Assembly: GCA_036346205.1 (NCBI GenBank)
Contig: JARFJB010000534.1
Coordinates: 6,828,501-6,892,500 of the forward strand
Length of the DNA stretch: 64,000 bases
Direction: 5' to 3'
Origin: Vesta saturnalis
Lineage: Eukaryota; Arthropoda; Insecta; Coleoptera; Lampyridae
This document shows positions 12,671 through 24,056 of this stretch, one piece after another (within the stretch, counting starts at the first letter, position 1; the number at the start of each line of letters is the position of its first letter). Below the pieces are notes generated by a model. The model was not told the origin of the DNA, searched no databases, and was given only the letters and a program-made list of their open reading frames with translations. The translations under genes were made by a program, and so were the position numbers.

Positions 12671-13160
12671 CTATTACATGTATTAATTAATTATTTGGAA
12701 TTAGATCAATTACTTCAACAATTCCAAACTTAGATTGATATTTATTATTTATAGTTTAACATTCACCAAAATTTTATGTATAACAAATGTACTTGAGTAA
12801 CCATATAGGCTAAACTGTAAAGATGAATCTAAAAAATAACTTTATCAACCAATTTTAAGATAGATCTATTTAAATTACCAATAGCCCCTAATATTATAGA
12901 CCTTTTTTAAGTTTAGTTGTTAAAAATATAGGTTTTTGCCATAAATTTTAATTGAGAAAGGCCATATCACAGTTTAAATTGAAAGCATCGTATCTAGTAT
13001 GGACAAAATTTAAATTTTACTCAAGTTTGTATGTGGGTGTATCCATACTTCATACTGGAAATAGGTGTTGACTTTGTAAAAATAACATTCACACGACAAT
13101 AATAATTTTTTTTTATTATTTCGATAAATTGTACAAAATGATTTCCACTATGGCGGTGAG
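12671..13160. other. AT-rich DNA, no gene
   Basis: Nothing recognised. Confidence 0.4.
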
Positions 13161-13173
13161 TGGTTAGTTAGTC

Positions 13174-13201
13174 TAATAACAGCTCGCAACAGCTGTTATT
13201 A
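13174..13201. repeat. Short hairpin, 11-bp stem
   Basis: TAATAACAGCT and its reverse complement flank a 6-base spacer just upstream of the mariner-like remnant. It may be part of that element or chance. Confidence 0.35.
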
Positions 13202-13439
13202 ATATCAAGCTGTTTGGCATTTAGTGACTACGGAGCATTTGGTCGGTTCACAAGCATTGTCTATGCTGTCAGTGAATTTCTCAGTGCATCAATTGACAAC
13301 CCCGGTTTTTATGACAATTTTTCATGTTGGATCGCTACACAGGCAAGATGTTACAGTTTACTGTGAAATTTCGTTACAAGGCGAGAATGAAATGTTATTA
13401 CGCTCAACAATTTTGTAGCAGAACAACTTTAAACCTTCT

Positions 13440-13737
13440 CCATCTTCAAAATTTTTGATTTCATCCCATACGGCCAAAACGTCAATGCTGACTATTCGAC
13501 ATCTCTTTAGAAACCACGTAGTTTCACGATTTAGCGACATTCGTTGGCTCCACAATTCCCCATATTTGTCAGTGTGCGATTTTTCCTGTCAATTGCTGAT
13601 TTGAAAAAAGGTTGGAGTAACTGCAACTTCCAAGGAAGTGTTTCAAGGTGCTGTGGAAAATTTCATAGGTCGCTTTCATGAATGCATTTGCTTGAATCGC
13701 TACCCACTTATGGACATAATTTTAAGAAACATTGCAT
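13440..13737 (+). pseudogene. Mariner-like transposase C-terminal remnant
   Basis: The translated plus strand reads SHTAKTSMLTIRHLFRNHV (13462-13518), then SRFSDIRWLHNSPYLSVCDF (13527-13586), and after a frame break a stretch near 13606-13730 ending in a block like FIGRFHECICLN and LMDIILRNI. This order matches the C-terminal half of a widespread arthropod Tc1/mariner transposase: HTA...M...F, then ISRFGDI.WP.RSPDL..CDF, then V..NF..R...C....G.HL.DIIF. The Asp of SPDL is Tyr here, the tryptophan/proline core is altered, and stops and deletions interrupt the frame, so the copy is dead. Upstream to about 13206 there is an open stretch that I cannot align to the family. Confidence 0.65.
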
Positions 13738-13739
13738 TA

Positions 13740-14610
13740 TGATGGCATGTAGTTTTCTTTTTGTTTTAAACAGTAATAGTTATAAATTCATTATTCTTTC
13801 TTTTTCGAGTTACTTTAAAACATTTCCGTTTCCTTGTGTCACCTTCTATAACCTTTAGGTAACTAAAAATTCTTCCTTGTTAATAAAAAGACATGGGATA
13901 ATTCAATTTCACTTATAGGTTAGTTTAATGTAAACAATGCCTGACTTTAACTTTCAGTAGATTGTAAAGTGAGGATGAAATAATAAAGGATTGTGTAAGA
14001 TCATATTTGTTGAACAGCTTTACAACAGGAAATTAATTGCTTTAACCCACATTTAATTAAATTCTTATGGATTACGTTATACATGTACTGTGAAATGCTG
14101 CCAACTACTTCGCTACACCTAATGCTATCCTAATCACACGTATACAGCTTGATTCAATATAAGTCGCACTATTGCTAGGTATGTTGCATTTAGATGTAAA
14201 GAGTTGACGAAATTGGCAAAGTTGTCTAACATTTTACGCTGATTTAAAATCTGTTCAGAAAACCGAAGGCACAACGTTTTTCCGAGATAATTGCAAAAAG
14301 TATTCTACTTATATTAAAATGCACTCAGAAATGCATACATATAGCCCCAATTTACATTATTGAAAATAAAATTCTTTATATTTTAATAAAACAAAATTTT
14401 TAAATTAATATTATTAACTTGCATTCATTATCGCGCTATTCTTTGTTAAGTTTGCATATTGTTTATAATTTAACATAATCATTGTATTCCTGATATAACT
14501 TGATGTTGTTTGCTTTATGACAACAGCAGAAATACCGTGTGAGTTGCTTCCCTAATCAAATCAGCGTATCGTGCAACAAAATATCTCACTTTTTGTTTAT
14601 TTTACTATCA
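13740..14610. other. AT-rich DNA, no gene
   Basis: Nothing recognised. Confidence 0.4.
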
Positions 14611-14618
14611 CTAGTTTC

Positions 14619-15030
14619 TACTACTACTACTACTACTACTATAAACTATGAACATGTGTTTGCCGATTTTATCAAAATCTTCTCAGGTCACGCACACGCA
14701 TACGCACACGCACACGCACACGCACGCGCACGCGCACGAACACACGCACACGCACACACGCACATGCACACGCACACGCACACGTACACGCACACGCACA
14801 GGCACACGCACACGCACACGCACACGCACCCGCACACGCACCCGCACACGCACACGCACACGCACACGCACACGCACACGCACACGCACACGCTCACGCA
14901 CATGCACGCACATGCTCTCGAACACGCACGCGCATGCTCACAAGCACACGAACTTATACACGCTCACACATACACACACGCTCAGGCATACACACGTGCA
15001 CATGCACACACACACTCATACATACGAACA
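14619..15030. repeat. TAC triplet run and CACACG minisatellite
   Basis: A (TAC)n run at 14619-14641 is followed, after about 45 bp, by an array dominated by CACACG hexamers at about 14689-14910 that grades into degenerate CA/CG-rich sequence to about 15030. Open frames of His-Ala, Arg-Thr or Val-Arg repeats on both strands come from the repeat and are not genes. The CpG density is striking in otherwise AT-rich DNA. Confidence 0.95.
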
Positions 15031-15134
15031 TCATTCACAAGTTGGTCTCAAGTGCGTTAGAATATTCCGGTACGTAAGAAAAAGCAAATAAATCGATGTA
15101 AATTTTTTTTTCAAACCAGATCACGCCTTCGTTA

Positions 15135-15982
15135 TACAGGGTGTCCCAAGATATTTGGACACATTTTGATCATGAATGCTGCCTAAACGGAAAACGATAG
15201 AAACGTGTAGTTTTCACTGGTGTACTTGATTTAGCCCAAAGTTTTATTTTAGCTATAAAATAATTTTTTCACACGAATACAAAGTGTTTTAAAAAAATTG
15301 CCATTGTTTAAAGCGAAAATAATGAAGTTTTTTTAATATAACACCCTGTATATTTTGCTGTCATCTTGAAGATGTATTCTTCTACTTTCTAAAAACGTAT
15401 AATATGTTACTATTTACTCCAAAAACAAAATAGTTATGTAAGTTTTTATGCACCGGCTGCATACATTTTAATCAGCACAGTCAGATACAATTTGCCAAAA
15501 GTTTTAGGTTTTTTAAATGAATAACCCAGTACATTTAGACAATAGTACCTTACATAATACTTTTTTTTACAGTGACATCATTGACCTCTTCCAGAGCCCT
15601 TTGAATCCGAGCAAGGGCATATTTTTATAATTTTTGGTTTAGAAGCATTAATCAGCAAAACGTATATCTAACCTACGTGTATACAGTAGGTGTACCTATA
15701 TAAACTTATATAACTCTTTTGTTTTTGGAGTAAATAGTACCATATTATACATTTTTATAAAGTAGAAGATTACATCTTCTAGATGACAGCAAAATATACA
15801 GGGTGTTATAATGGCAATTTTTTTAAAACACCTTGTGTTCGTGGGAAAAAATTATTTTATAGCTAAAATAAAACTTTGGGCTAAATCAAGTACACCAGTG
15901 AAAACTACACGTCTCTATCGTTTTCCGTTTAGGCAGCATTCATGATCAAAATGTGTCCAAATATCTTGGGACACCCTGTATA
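15135..15982. mobile_element. Foldback MITE with ~310-bp arms (TA target)
   Basis: The unit starts TACAGGGTGTCCCAAGATAT at 15135 and ends with the reverse complement at 15980, with TA repeated outside each end, as for Tc1/mariner-type targets. The arms match closely for about 310 bp each (to about 15450 and from about 15697), leaving a non-repeated centre of roughly 245 bp. Both arms contain a second, inner copy of the terminal motif in the opposite sense (AACACCCTGTATATTTTGC near 15343 and its complement near 15793). There is no transposase, so it would depend on an enzyme supplied elsewhere. Small differences between the arms show some age. Confidence 0.85.
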
Positions 15983-17885
15983 TGAGACGTGATATGTTAG
16001 GAAGGTAATAAAGAAATCCTTCCCAAAACACGAATTTTGGGTCATTTGGTTGAAACCGTAACTAAGCTTTTTAGGTTATTACAGCGAATGGGCTAGAAGT
16101 TTTTTCACCAGTTATTCAACTTTCAATTTTTTTTTAATTTATAGTGTATCATGAATATAACTGTAATGAAAGAAATCTTATTCATTAACTACGCGAATGT
16201 AAATAAATTAGTCTCTTTAAATCGTAAACTCTACCGTTTAACACACAAATACGGTATCACGCCGTGGGCCACCTATAGTTTTCACATTTCGCAACTTTGC
16301 ACTTAAAACAGTTCTTTAATTATTCATATTTCCCATTTTAATCTTCACTAGTAATATTCATAGTACGTGATACGTTAAAATGATTAATGGCTTAACATAA
16401 AGTACGTTTCCGAAAATATACTTAAAGTAGTTCTCCACATTCATTGCTAGTTGACACGCGTTGAACGTTATTTGACATCTCCAGACGTTCTTCTATTTGT
16501 ACGGTGTTATTGCTCAATAAGTCCCCTATAAAGGCTACTGAAAAATTCTCCGTATCATAAATAAGCACCTCAATGTTATAGTAAAATCCTACATTAAAAC
16601 AAAATAATAAAATCGGTTAGAGACATAAAAATAAAGAGAAAATGTATTAAAATACTTACCTTTTTTGGATTCTTTAATGGTGTGTTTTAAATTATACAAT
16701 CTAAACGTGTAACAACCCTTTTTGAGTTGTATTAAAATATACCTTAATTTAAGGTCTTTCATTCGTTCTGTTGTAAATATAAGGAAAATTTTAATTATTG
16801 AAATATAGGTATGTGGTGGGCAACTTAATTTGCATATCTTCTTAAGTGCATACTTCTTAATGGTTTACACTACTTCTTTAAATTATTTTTCTGATCATTT
16901 TATTCGCGCATTACGTCATCGTGACTTAATTCTTTGCGCAAATCCTTTGGCGCACGAGTACATCATCTAACTTCCAAAGCCTCCATTTCTTTACTTCCTG
17001 ATGAATGTTGAAGCAGGAAGCTTTGTTGTTTTGGTTTTCCACCTAAATTTTAGTGAAAAATGCCATTAATTTGATGGTGAGATATCTTTTAACGCATTGT
17101 AATAAAAATAAAACATTTGCTCTTTTCAGGCACTTTTATTTTACTTCAGTTTTTTTACTGTTACTTTCATTTTTACTTTGATTACATTGTAAATACGCAT
17201 TTAATTCTACTGTAGCGTACGCTTTCATTTTATGATTGCAATTTTTATTTGAAAATTTCAAAGAATACATTAAACGGATTATTCCATTTAAAGAAGAAAT
17301 TTATAAGGATAATTCTAGTTTTGGGTGTAGCTGATAACATAAAAGCATTGTTATTGCAATAAATTGCGCAACATTACACAAGGATTACGTCATCTTAGTT
17401 TTCAATTTCAGCATCATTTTTTATAATACCAGGGATCCTCAAGAAGATTTTGTATATTTAGTAACAGGTATTTAATGTTTAATGATTTTTTAGTATTTTA
17501 AGGTTTTTACAATTAGTTTTTAAGATATATTTCACTTCATATATTTAATAAACATAGTTTCTATTTTTTATTGTTTTACATTTGAATAAATTTTAGTGTA
17601 GAACTCGGTTTAGTTGTTCCGAGTATAATTTAAAAGATAACTTGGCGCCCGAGGTAATTTTTATTAGTATTACATTTCATTGTTCAGTGGAAAATAACAC
17701 AGCAGATTTTTTAGTAATCAAGCAAATCAAATGAATCGGCCCACATTAAACTACCGACTGGGACAACGGCATTATTTGTGGTAAATGGTTAGTATGCCCT
17801 GTTAGTTTAACGATTTGTGTTTTTGGAGAAGTTATTACATTATTTCTTTATTAAATTTATTACACCATTTACACCACTTATTTCA
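15983..17885. other. AT-rich DNA with a short dispersed repeat
   Basis: No gene is recognised. A stretch near 16650-16725 (AAATACTTACCTTTTTTGG, then TTTAATGGTGTGTTTTAAAT) is similar to about 63800-63870 in the same orientation, which suggests a dispersed repeat family of unknown type. Confidence 0.4.
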
Positions 17886-17890
17886 TAAAC

Positions 17891-17922
17891 GTTTCGATAA
17901 CACTTGCAGTTATCTTCGTCAG
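17891..17922 (-). ncRNA. Hammerhead-ribozyme-like motif
   Basis: On the minus strand the order is CTGACGA (17922-17916), one A, GATAAC, a 7-base loop TGCAAGT, GTTATC, then GAAAC (17895-17891). This is the conserved core of a hammerhead ribozyme (CUGANGA, stem II, GAAA) with a perfect 6-bp stem II and the extra A often seen in Penelope-type versions. Stems I and III are not obvious, so self-cleavage is uncertain. In Penelope-like elements and retrozymes such motifs lie in the terminal repeats. About 80 bp around it (to about 17977) are shared with 25826-25893 in the opposite orientation. Confidence 0.55.
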
Positions 17923-17977
17923 TAGCAATATCTGTTAAAATTGTTAAAGATGTAAACAATTTTGTCAAAGTTGAAAA

Positions 17978-19000
17978 ATTAAAACATAAACATCAGCCTG
18001 CTATCAACATAACAGTTTGAGAAACGTGTAAAGCCAACTATATAATTAAATTTTAGTAAAGAACAACTAGGTGATTAAAAACTAAATATTGTTAAACTGT
18101 GTGAAAAATCAGAACTTTCTCTAACGGCGAAAGCTGACAATGAAAAATGTTAGCCAAAAAAATGTATAGTTATTGTGCGTACTTGTTTACGTTATCATTG
18201 AAAAAGGAAAAGGGAATTTACACTTTAGTTATCACTAAATAAGCTGGCAAGTAGGTTTAATCGAACGTACTAACAGACATTTACTTTATGACGGAACGCT
18301 TAGCTTTGAAAGTCCTTTGATGGGTAAAAAAAACAGTTTTTTTGGAATTAATGAATGAACGTTTAGATAATAATGTAGTTATTGAACAATTTGAACATGG
18401 CTTGACTGGTTTTTAAGCGTAAAAGGGCATTTAGTGCCGCCAAAGACAATTGCAATACTGTTGCAATCAAATCAAATCATACACCAAATTTTTACAATTT
18501 TGTAATAAACAGAAAGCGGTCGAAATTTATAAACAAACAGAAGGGGCCCTTAATGAACGAACAGGTTTATCTTATAGACCCACCTTAAACACACAATTTG
18601 AATATAGAATTATTATTTACATGAAGTTTGCTGTTTCACCTTAATGATTTGTTTTCACAACTAGCTGTTACAACAATATTACTATATTTTTCTTAATTAT
18701 GAAACATGTCGTATTTAAACTTGTAGAGAAATAAACATATATAAGAAATTGTGGAATTATATTGCATTTAAAGCATTAGTGCTATTTAACTAAAGTAGTT
18801 ATTTAAAATCTATTTATGATTGTGAATCTATTTTCATAGTTATCGGTCATATAATTTAATAAATACTATATTACACATTTATTTCACAGTTGATTGAACA
18901 ATTAAAAGTTTGTGTGCGAAGCTCAATGCTCATTACCAGAAAATCAGTTAAAATGTTGGAACCTCGCAATTGATCGGACATTGGTTAATAAAAGGTATTG
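17978..19000. other. AT-rich DNA, no gene
   Basis: No recognised gene. The stretch 18870-18945 resembles 7725-7790. The short frames at 18450-18644 and 18912-19100 match no family I know. Confidence 0.4.
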
Positions 19001-19009
19001 CTTTAATTA

Positions 19010-20870
19010 CGGGTGCAACTTTCATTTGCCCTCGGTTTGCTTGTCAGTCGGTTTTAAAGACTGTCACTGCTTTGTGAATAGACCTAAGGATAAGTCTTAA
19101 CAGGTTATAACAAATTTATTCGGGTATAATAACATAAAATAAAACAAACTGTAAAAATAAAATAATAAAATAAACAACCTTAATTAAAGATTGAAAATAA
19201 ATTGGAAACTACAAATGATTCTGGTGGTCCCTGAAAGAAAATATTATGACACGCCGCTAGCTAGTGAATTCGGATAGCCCTCTACACTGCAAAATATGAA
19301 CAGCTGTTTTAGTAATGTGTGAAATTTTCATAACTAAAACGGTTAATTACAATAATCAGGTGATAACAACAGTGTAATTAAATGTGTGTAGTTTGGAGTC
19401 AGGCTTACAAAGGGATTATTTACAGGTGAGTGGGGTATTTGTATTTATAATTATGCATGAAAGTTAGTGTGCTGATTATACAAAGCTTCCGGGTAGTAAT
19501 TGTTTATTTCAATTCAATGAATTGAACTCAGGTTAGGAATTGTGAATAGGTAATAATTATTATTACAATACTTATAAATAAAATCATAACTGGAAACAGG
19601 GGTTATATACAGGTCAGGTCGGCAACGTTAAAAGGGTTAATATGGTAGAATCATTATCCTCGCCAACAGTGTTTACCGCTACGTCATCACATACAATCGT
19701 ATGGTTTAATACGAAAAACATGAGCCTCAATTATTTTCGATATAATAAATTCTGATTAGAAAACATATCCCCGATGGCAGCATTTAAAACTGCAGAATTT
19801 CAAAGTACAATTACGTATTTATTGTGATTTATTTTGTAAAAATTAGGGAACGCTGATTATCGTAATGATAAAGGTTGAGAAACAATATCCTGTAAATGAA
19901 GGTTATGAAGTATTAGTCAAATGAGAATTAAATTCATATGAATATAAAACAAACTGACTTCGCGTTTATAGATTTACTCGTTCTATTACATTTGCTTATT
20001 CAATACCGTATGTGTCCTTATTTAATTCACTGCTTTATATGAGAAGTAAGTATAAACGAATTGGATAGCTAAATTCATAAATTAATGACGTAGCGGTAAA
20101 CACTCCTGGCATGGCCTAACCTCCGTGTAATTAAGTACTTCTCCCAGCTCATCATTTAGTACCCATCTCGGGGCGATCCACCACCAATAGGATAGTACAA
20201 GTGACTTCGCTTTTCTCATTTGGCCAGGAGTCTTACCGCGAGAAGGAGATAATTCGAGGCATTGAGATATTTAGTTCTATAGGACATGGCCTCCGCAAAC
20301 TAAGTACCACCAAGAATATTTTACGTAAAAGTGTGCGTAGATGAGTAAATGCGAGATGCGGGTCCGGATAATAATATTGGATGAATTTACGGGATATGTA
20401 TTGATATGTCTGGTTGGAGATGGTGATAGTACTGGCCAGAACACTGCTCGGGGAGTACTGGTCAGGATAAATTGATAGGATACTGGACATGATTCTGGTC
20501 AAGCTAGTAGTTATTTATCGGGTAAAGGTCAGGCTACTAGTTGCTGGTCAGGATCGTCTGGCTGCGGGACAGGATAATACTACGGGTACAGGATAAAATA
20601 TATTATAGGAAGTAGGTGAAGGAAGAAGGTAAGTGTCGAGGATGAGTGAGAATGAATGAATCTGTGTGTAAGAATTGATGAATCTGTGTAAAATGAAGTG
20701 TGGGTGCTAGGGGTCTATTATATGTAGGTAAATTGGATGGACTGGGAAAGTACAAATAATAACATTTATTAATAATGATAAAACAGTTGTGGAAGGAAAT
20801 AGGAAATAAGTTTTGATAGAAATTATTTACTAGGATAGGTAAGGAATTTCACGATCATTACAACATAACA
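19010..20870 (-). repeat. Dispersed repeat copy B, candidate solo LTR
   Basis: This is a second copy of the family at 11395-12670, same orientation, about 1.86 kb long because of extra sequence in its left-centre (roughly 19430-20110). It shares the AATAAA-plus-TTTGTTATAACC block near one end (minus sense) and the GATCATTACAACA edge. Its right half holds repeated TACTGG(T/C)CAG-type motifs near 20430-20570. A minus-strand frame at 20233-20502 falls inside it and has no recognised domain. The shared edges support one mobile family; the LTR nature is inferred from the TG start and polyadenylation signal. Confidence 0.5.
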
Positions 20871-21389
20871 AACGAAATTAAATCAACAGGTTAACGAAAC
20901 TGCAAATTGTATTAAGACTGATAAACTAAAATAATCAGTAATTTACTGCTTAAGTTTTATACCTGAAAAGTAAGCTTGAACTTTTCCCTCTTGTGCGTAA
21001 TTTCAAATTAACCAAAAACGTAAGTTAAGAAGGTAAAATGGCCTTCTACAGTTAATTTCATGTCTATCGTGGTAACTGATACCTACCCCCCTCCCTGTAT
21101 ATCTACGCAACAACTTAGGTTATATGTAAATTTGAATGGACCAAATTTGGGTTATCAAATGCACATTAATTTATTTTAATCCTTGTTTTTGTCAAATTTA
21201 TTTACGTTAAATGTATAAACTCATTCACAATTTATTGTTAATCTCCTTCATTGGTATCACTGATTTCAATTTACGTAATTTATTGAAATTCTTATCTAAA
21301 ATCTCTTCATTAATTTATTGTATACTAAGTCTTTGTGCTTTAGAACATAAACATTAAATTTATTTGAAACTTTACCATCCATACCTTGT
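20871..21389. other. AT-rich DNA between repeat B and satellite
   Basis: Nothing recognised. Confidence 0.4.
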
Positions 21390-24056
21390 AAAGGCAAATG
21401 CCTCGTTTATCTAAAGAAATGAACATTTCTGCTTCAAATAAACTTAATACTTAATTTAAGTAATAAAAATAAAGCAGTTCTCAATTCAGAAAAATGAAAA
21501 CTGGAAACTTAATTTTCAAAATTGCATCACTTCACACATTTAAAGTAAACTTAGAGGCAAATGCCTCGTTTATCTAAAGAAATGAACATTTCTGCTTCAA
21601 ATAAACTTAATACTTAATTTAAGTAATAAAAATAAAGTAGTTCTCAATTCAGAAAAATGAAAACTGGAAACTTAATTTTCAAAATTGCATCACTTTACAC
21701 ATTTAAAGTAAACTTAGAGGCAAATGCCTCGTTTATCTAAAGAAATGAACATTTCTGCTTCAAATAAACTTAATACTTAATTTAAGTAATAAAAATAAAG
21801 CAGTTCTCAATTCAGAAAATGAAAACTGGAAACTTAATTTTCAAAATTGCATCACTTCACACATTTAAAGTAAACTTAGAGGCAAATGCCTCGTTTATCT
21901 AAAGAAATGAACATTTCTGCTTCAAATAAACTTAATACTTAATTTAAGTAATAAAAATAAAGCAGTTCTCAATTCAGAAAAATGAAAACTGGAAACTTAA
22001 TTTTCAAAATTGCATCACTTTAAGTAATAAAAATAAAGCAGTTCTCAATTCAGAAAAATGAAAACTGGAAACTTAATTTTCAAAATTGCATCACTTCACA
22101 CATTTAAAGTAAACTTAGAGGCAAATGCCTCGTTTATCTAAAGAAATGAACATTTCTGCTTCAAATAAACTTAATACTTAATTTAAGTAATAAAAATAAA
22201 GTAGTTCTCAATTCAGAAAAATGAAAACTGGAAACTTAATTTTCAAAATTGCATCACTTTACACATTTAAAGTAAACTTAGAGGCAAATGCCTCGTTTAT
22301 CTAAAGAAATGAACATTTCTGCTTCAAATAAACTTAATACTTAATTTAAGTAATAAAAATAAAGCAGATCTCAATTCAGAAAAATGAAAACTGGAAACTT
22401 AATTTTCAAAATTGCATCACTTCACACATTTAAAGTAAACTTAGAGGCAAATGCCTCGTTTATCTAAAGAAATGAACATTTCTGCTTCAAATAAACTTAA
22501 TACTTAATTTAAGTAATAAAATAAAGTAGTTCTCAATTCAGAAAAATGAAATCTGGAAACTTAATTTTCAAAATTGGATCAATTCACTAATTTAAAGTAA
22601 ACTTAGAGGCAAATGCCTCGTTTATCTAAAGAAATGAACATTTCTGCTTCAAATAAACTTAATACTTAATTTAAGTAATAAAATAAAGCAGTTCTCAATT
22701 CAGAAAAATGAAAACTGGAAACTTAATTTTCAAAATTGCATCACTTCACACATTTAAAGTAAACTTAGAGGCAAATGCCTCGTTTATCTAAAGAAATGAA
22801 CATTTCTGCTTCAAATAAACTTAATACTTAATTTAAGTAATAAAATAAAGCAGTTCTCAATTCAGAAAAATGAAAACTGGAAACTTAATTTTCAAAATTG
22901 CATCACTTTAAGTAATAAAATAAAGCAGTTCTCAATTCAGAAAAATGAAAACTGGAAACTTAATTTTCAAAATTGCATCACTTCACACATTTAAAGTAAA
23001 CTTAGAGGCAAATGCCTCGTTTATCTAAAGAAATGAACATTTCTGCTTCAAATAAACTTAATACTTAATTTAAGTAATAAAATAAAGTAGTTCTCAATTC
23101 AGAAAATGAAAACTGGAAACTTAATTTTCAAAATTGCATCACTTCACACATTTAAAGTAAACTTAGAGGCAAATGCCTCGTTTATCTAAAGAAATGAACA
23201 TTTCTGCTTCAAATAAACTTAATACTTAATTTAAGTAATAAAAATAAAGCAGTTCTCAATTCAGAAAAATGAAAACTGGAAACTTAATTTTCAAAATTGC
23301 ATCACTTCACACATTTAAAGTAAACTTAGAGGCAAATGCCTCGTTTATCTAAAGAAATGAACATTTCTGCTTCAAATAAACTTAATACTTAATTTAAGTA
23401 ATAAAAATAAAGCAGTTCTCAATTCAGAAAAATGAAAACTGGAAACTTAATTTTCAAAATTGCATCACTTTAAGTAATAAAAATAAAGCAGTTCTCAATT
23501 CAGAAAAATGAAAACTGGAAACTTAATTTTCAAAATTGCATCACTTCACACATTTAAAGTAAACTTAGAGGCAAATGCCTCGTTTATCTAAAGAAATGAA
23601 CATTTCTGCTTCAAATAAACTTAATACTTAATTTAAGTAATAAAAATAAAGTAGTTCTCAATTCAGAAAAATGAAAACTGGAAACTTAATTTTCAAAATT
23701 GCATCACTTTACACATTTAAAGTAAACTTAGAGGCAAATGCCTCGTTTATCTAAAGAAATGAACATTTCTGCTTCAAATAAACTTAATACTTAATTTAAG
23801 TAATAAAAATAAAGCAGTTCTCAATTCAGAAAAATGAAAACTGGAAACTTAATTTTCAAAATTGCATCACTTCACACATTTAAAGTAAACTTAGAGGCAA
23901 ATGCCTCGTTTATCTAAAGAAATGAACATTTCTGCTTCAAATAAACTTAATACTTAATTTAAGTAATAAAAATAAAGTAGTTATCAATTCAAAAAAATGA
24001 AAACTGGAAATTTAATTTTCAAAATTGCATCACTTCACACATTTAAAGTAAACTTG
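21390..24056. repeat. 163-bp satellite array with higher-order structure
   Basis: The box GGCAAATGCC starts at 21393, 21556, 21719, 21881, 22120, 22283, 22446, 22608, 22770, 23007, 23168, 23331, 23570, 23733 and 23896. That gives 15 units of 161-163 bp, with three extra partial units of about 75 bp (starting about 22021, 22908 and 23471). Each unit holds three short dyads: GAGGCAAATGCCTC, GAAATGAACATTTC and ACTTAATTTAAGT. Units are nearly identical, so the array is young or homogenised; the first and last are the most diverged. The boxes at 21881, 22120, 22283 and 22446 recur at exactly +1450 (23331, 23570, 23733, 23896), including a unit variant with GTAG and CTTTACAC, which shows block duplication. 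No coding frame is present. Confidence 0.97.

Noticed and set aside
14539..15091. Open frames rich in Thr-Arg, His-Ala or Val-Arg
   Set aside because: They are products of the CACACG minisatellite, again open on both strands.
21390..24056. A CRISPR-like array
   Set aside because: Units are contiguous 163-bp tandem repeats with no unique spacers, in a eukaryotic context with introns and SINEs.
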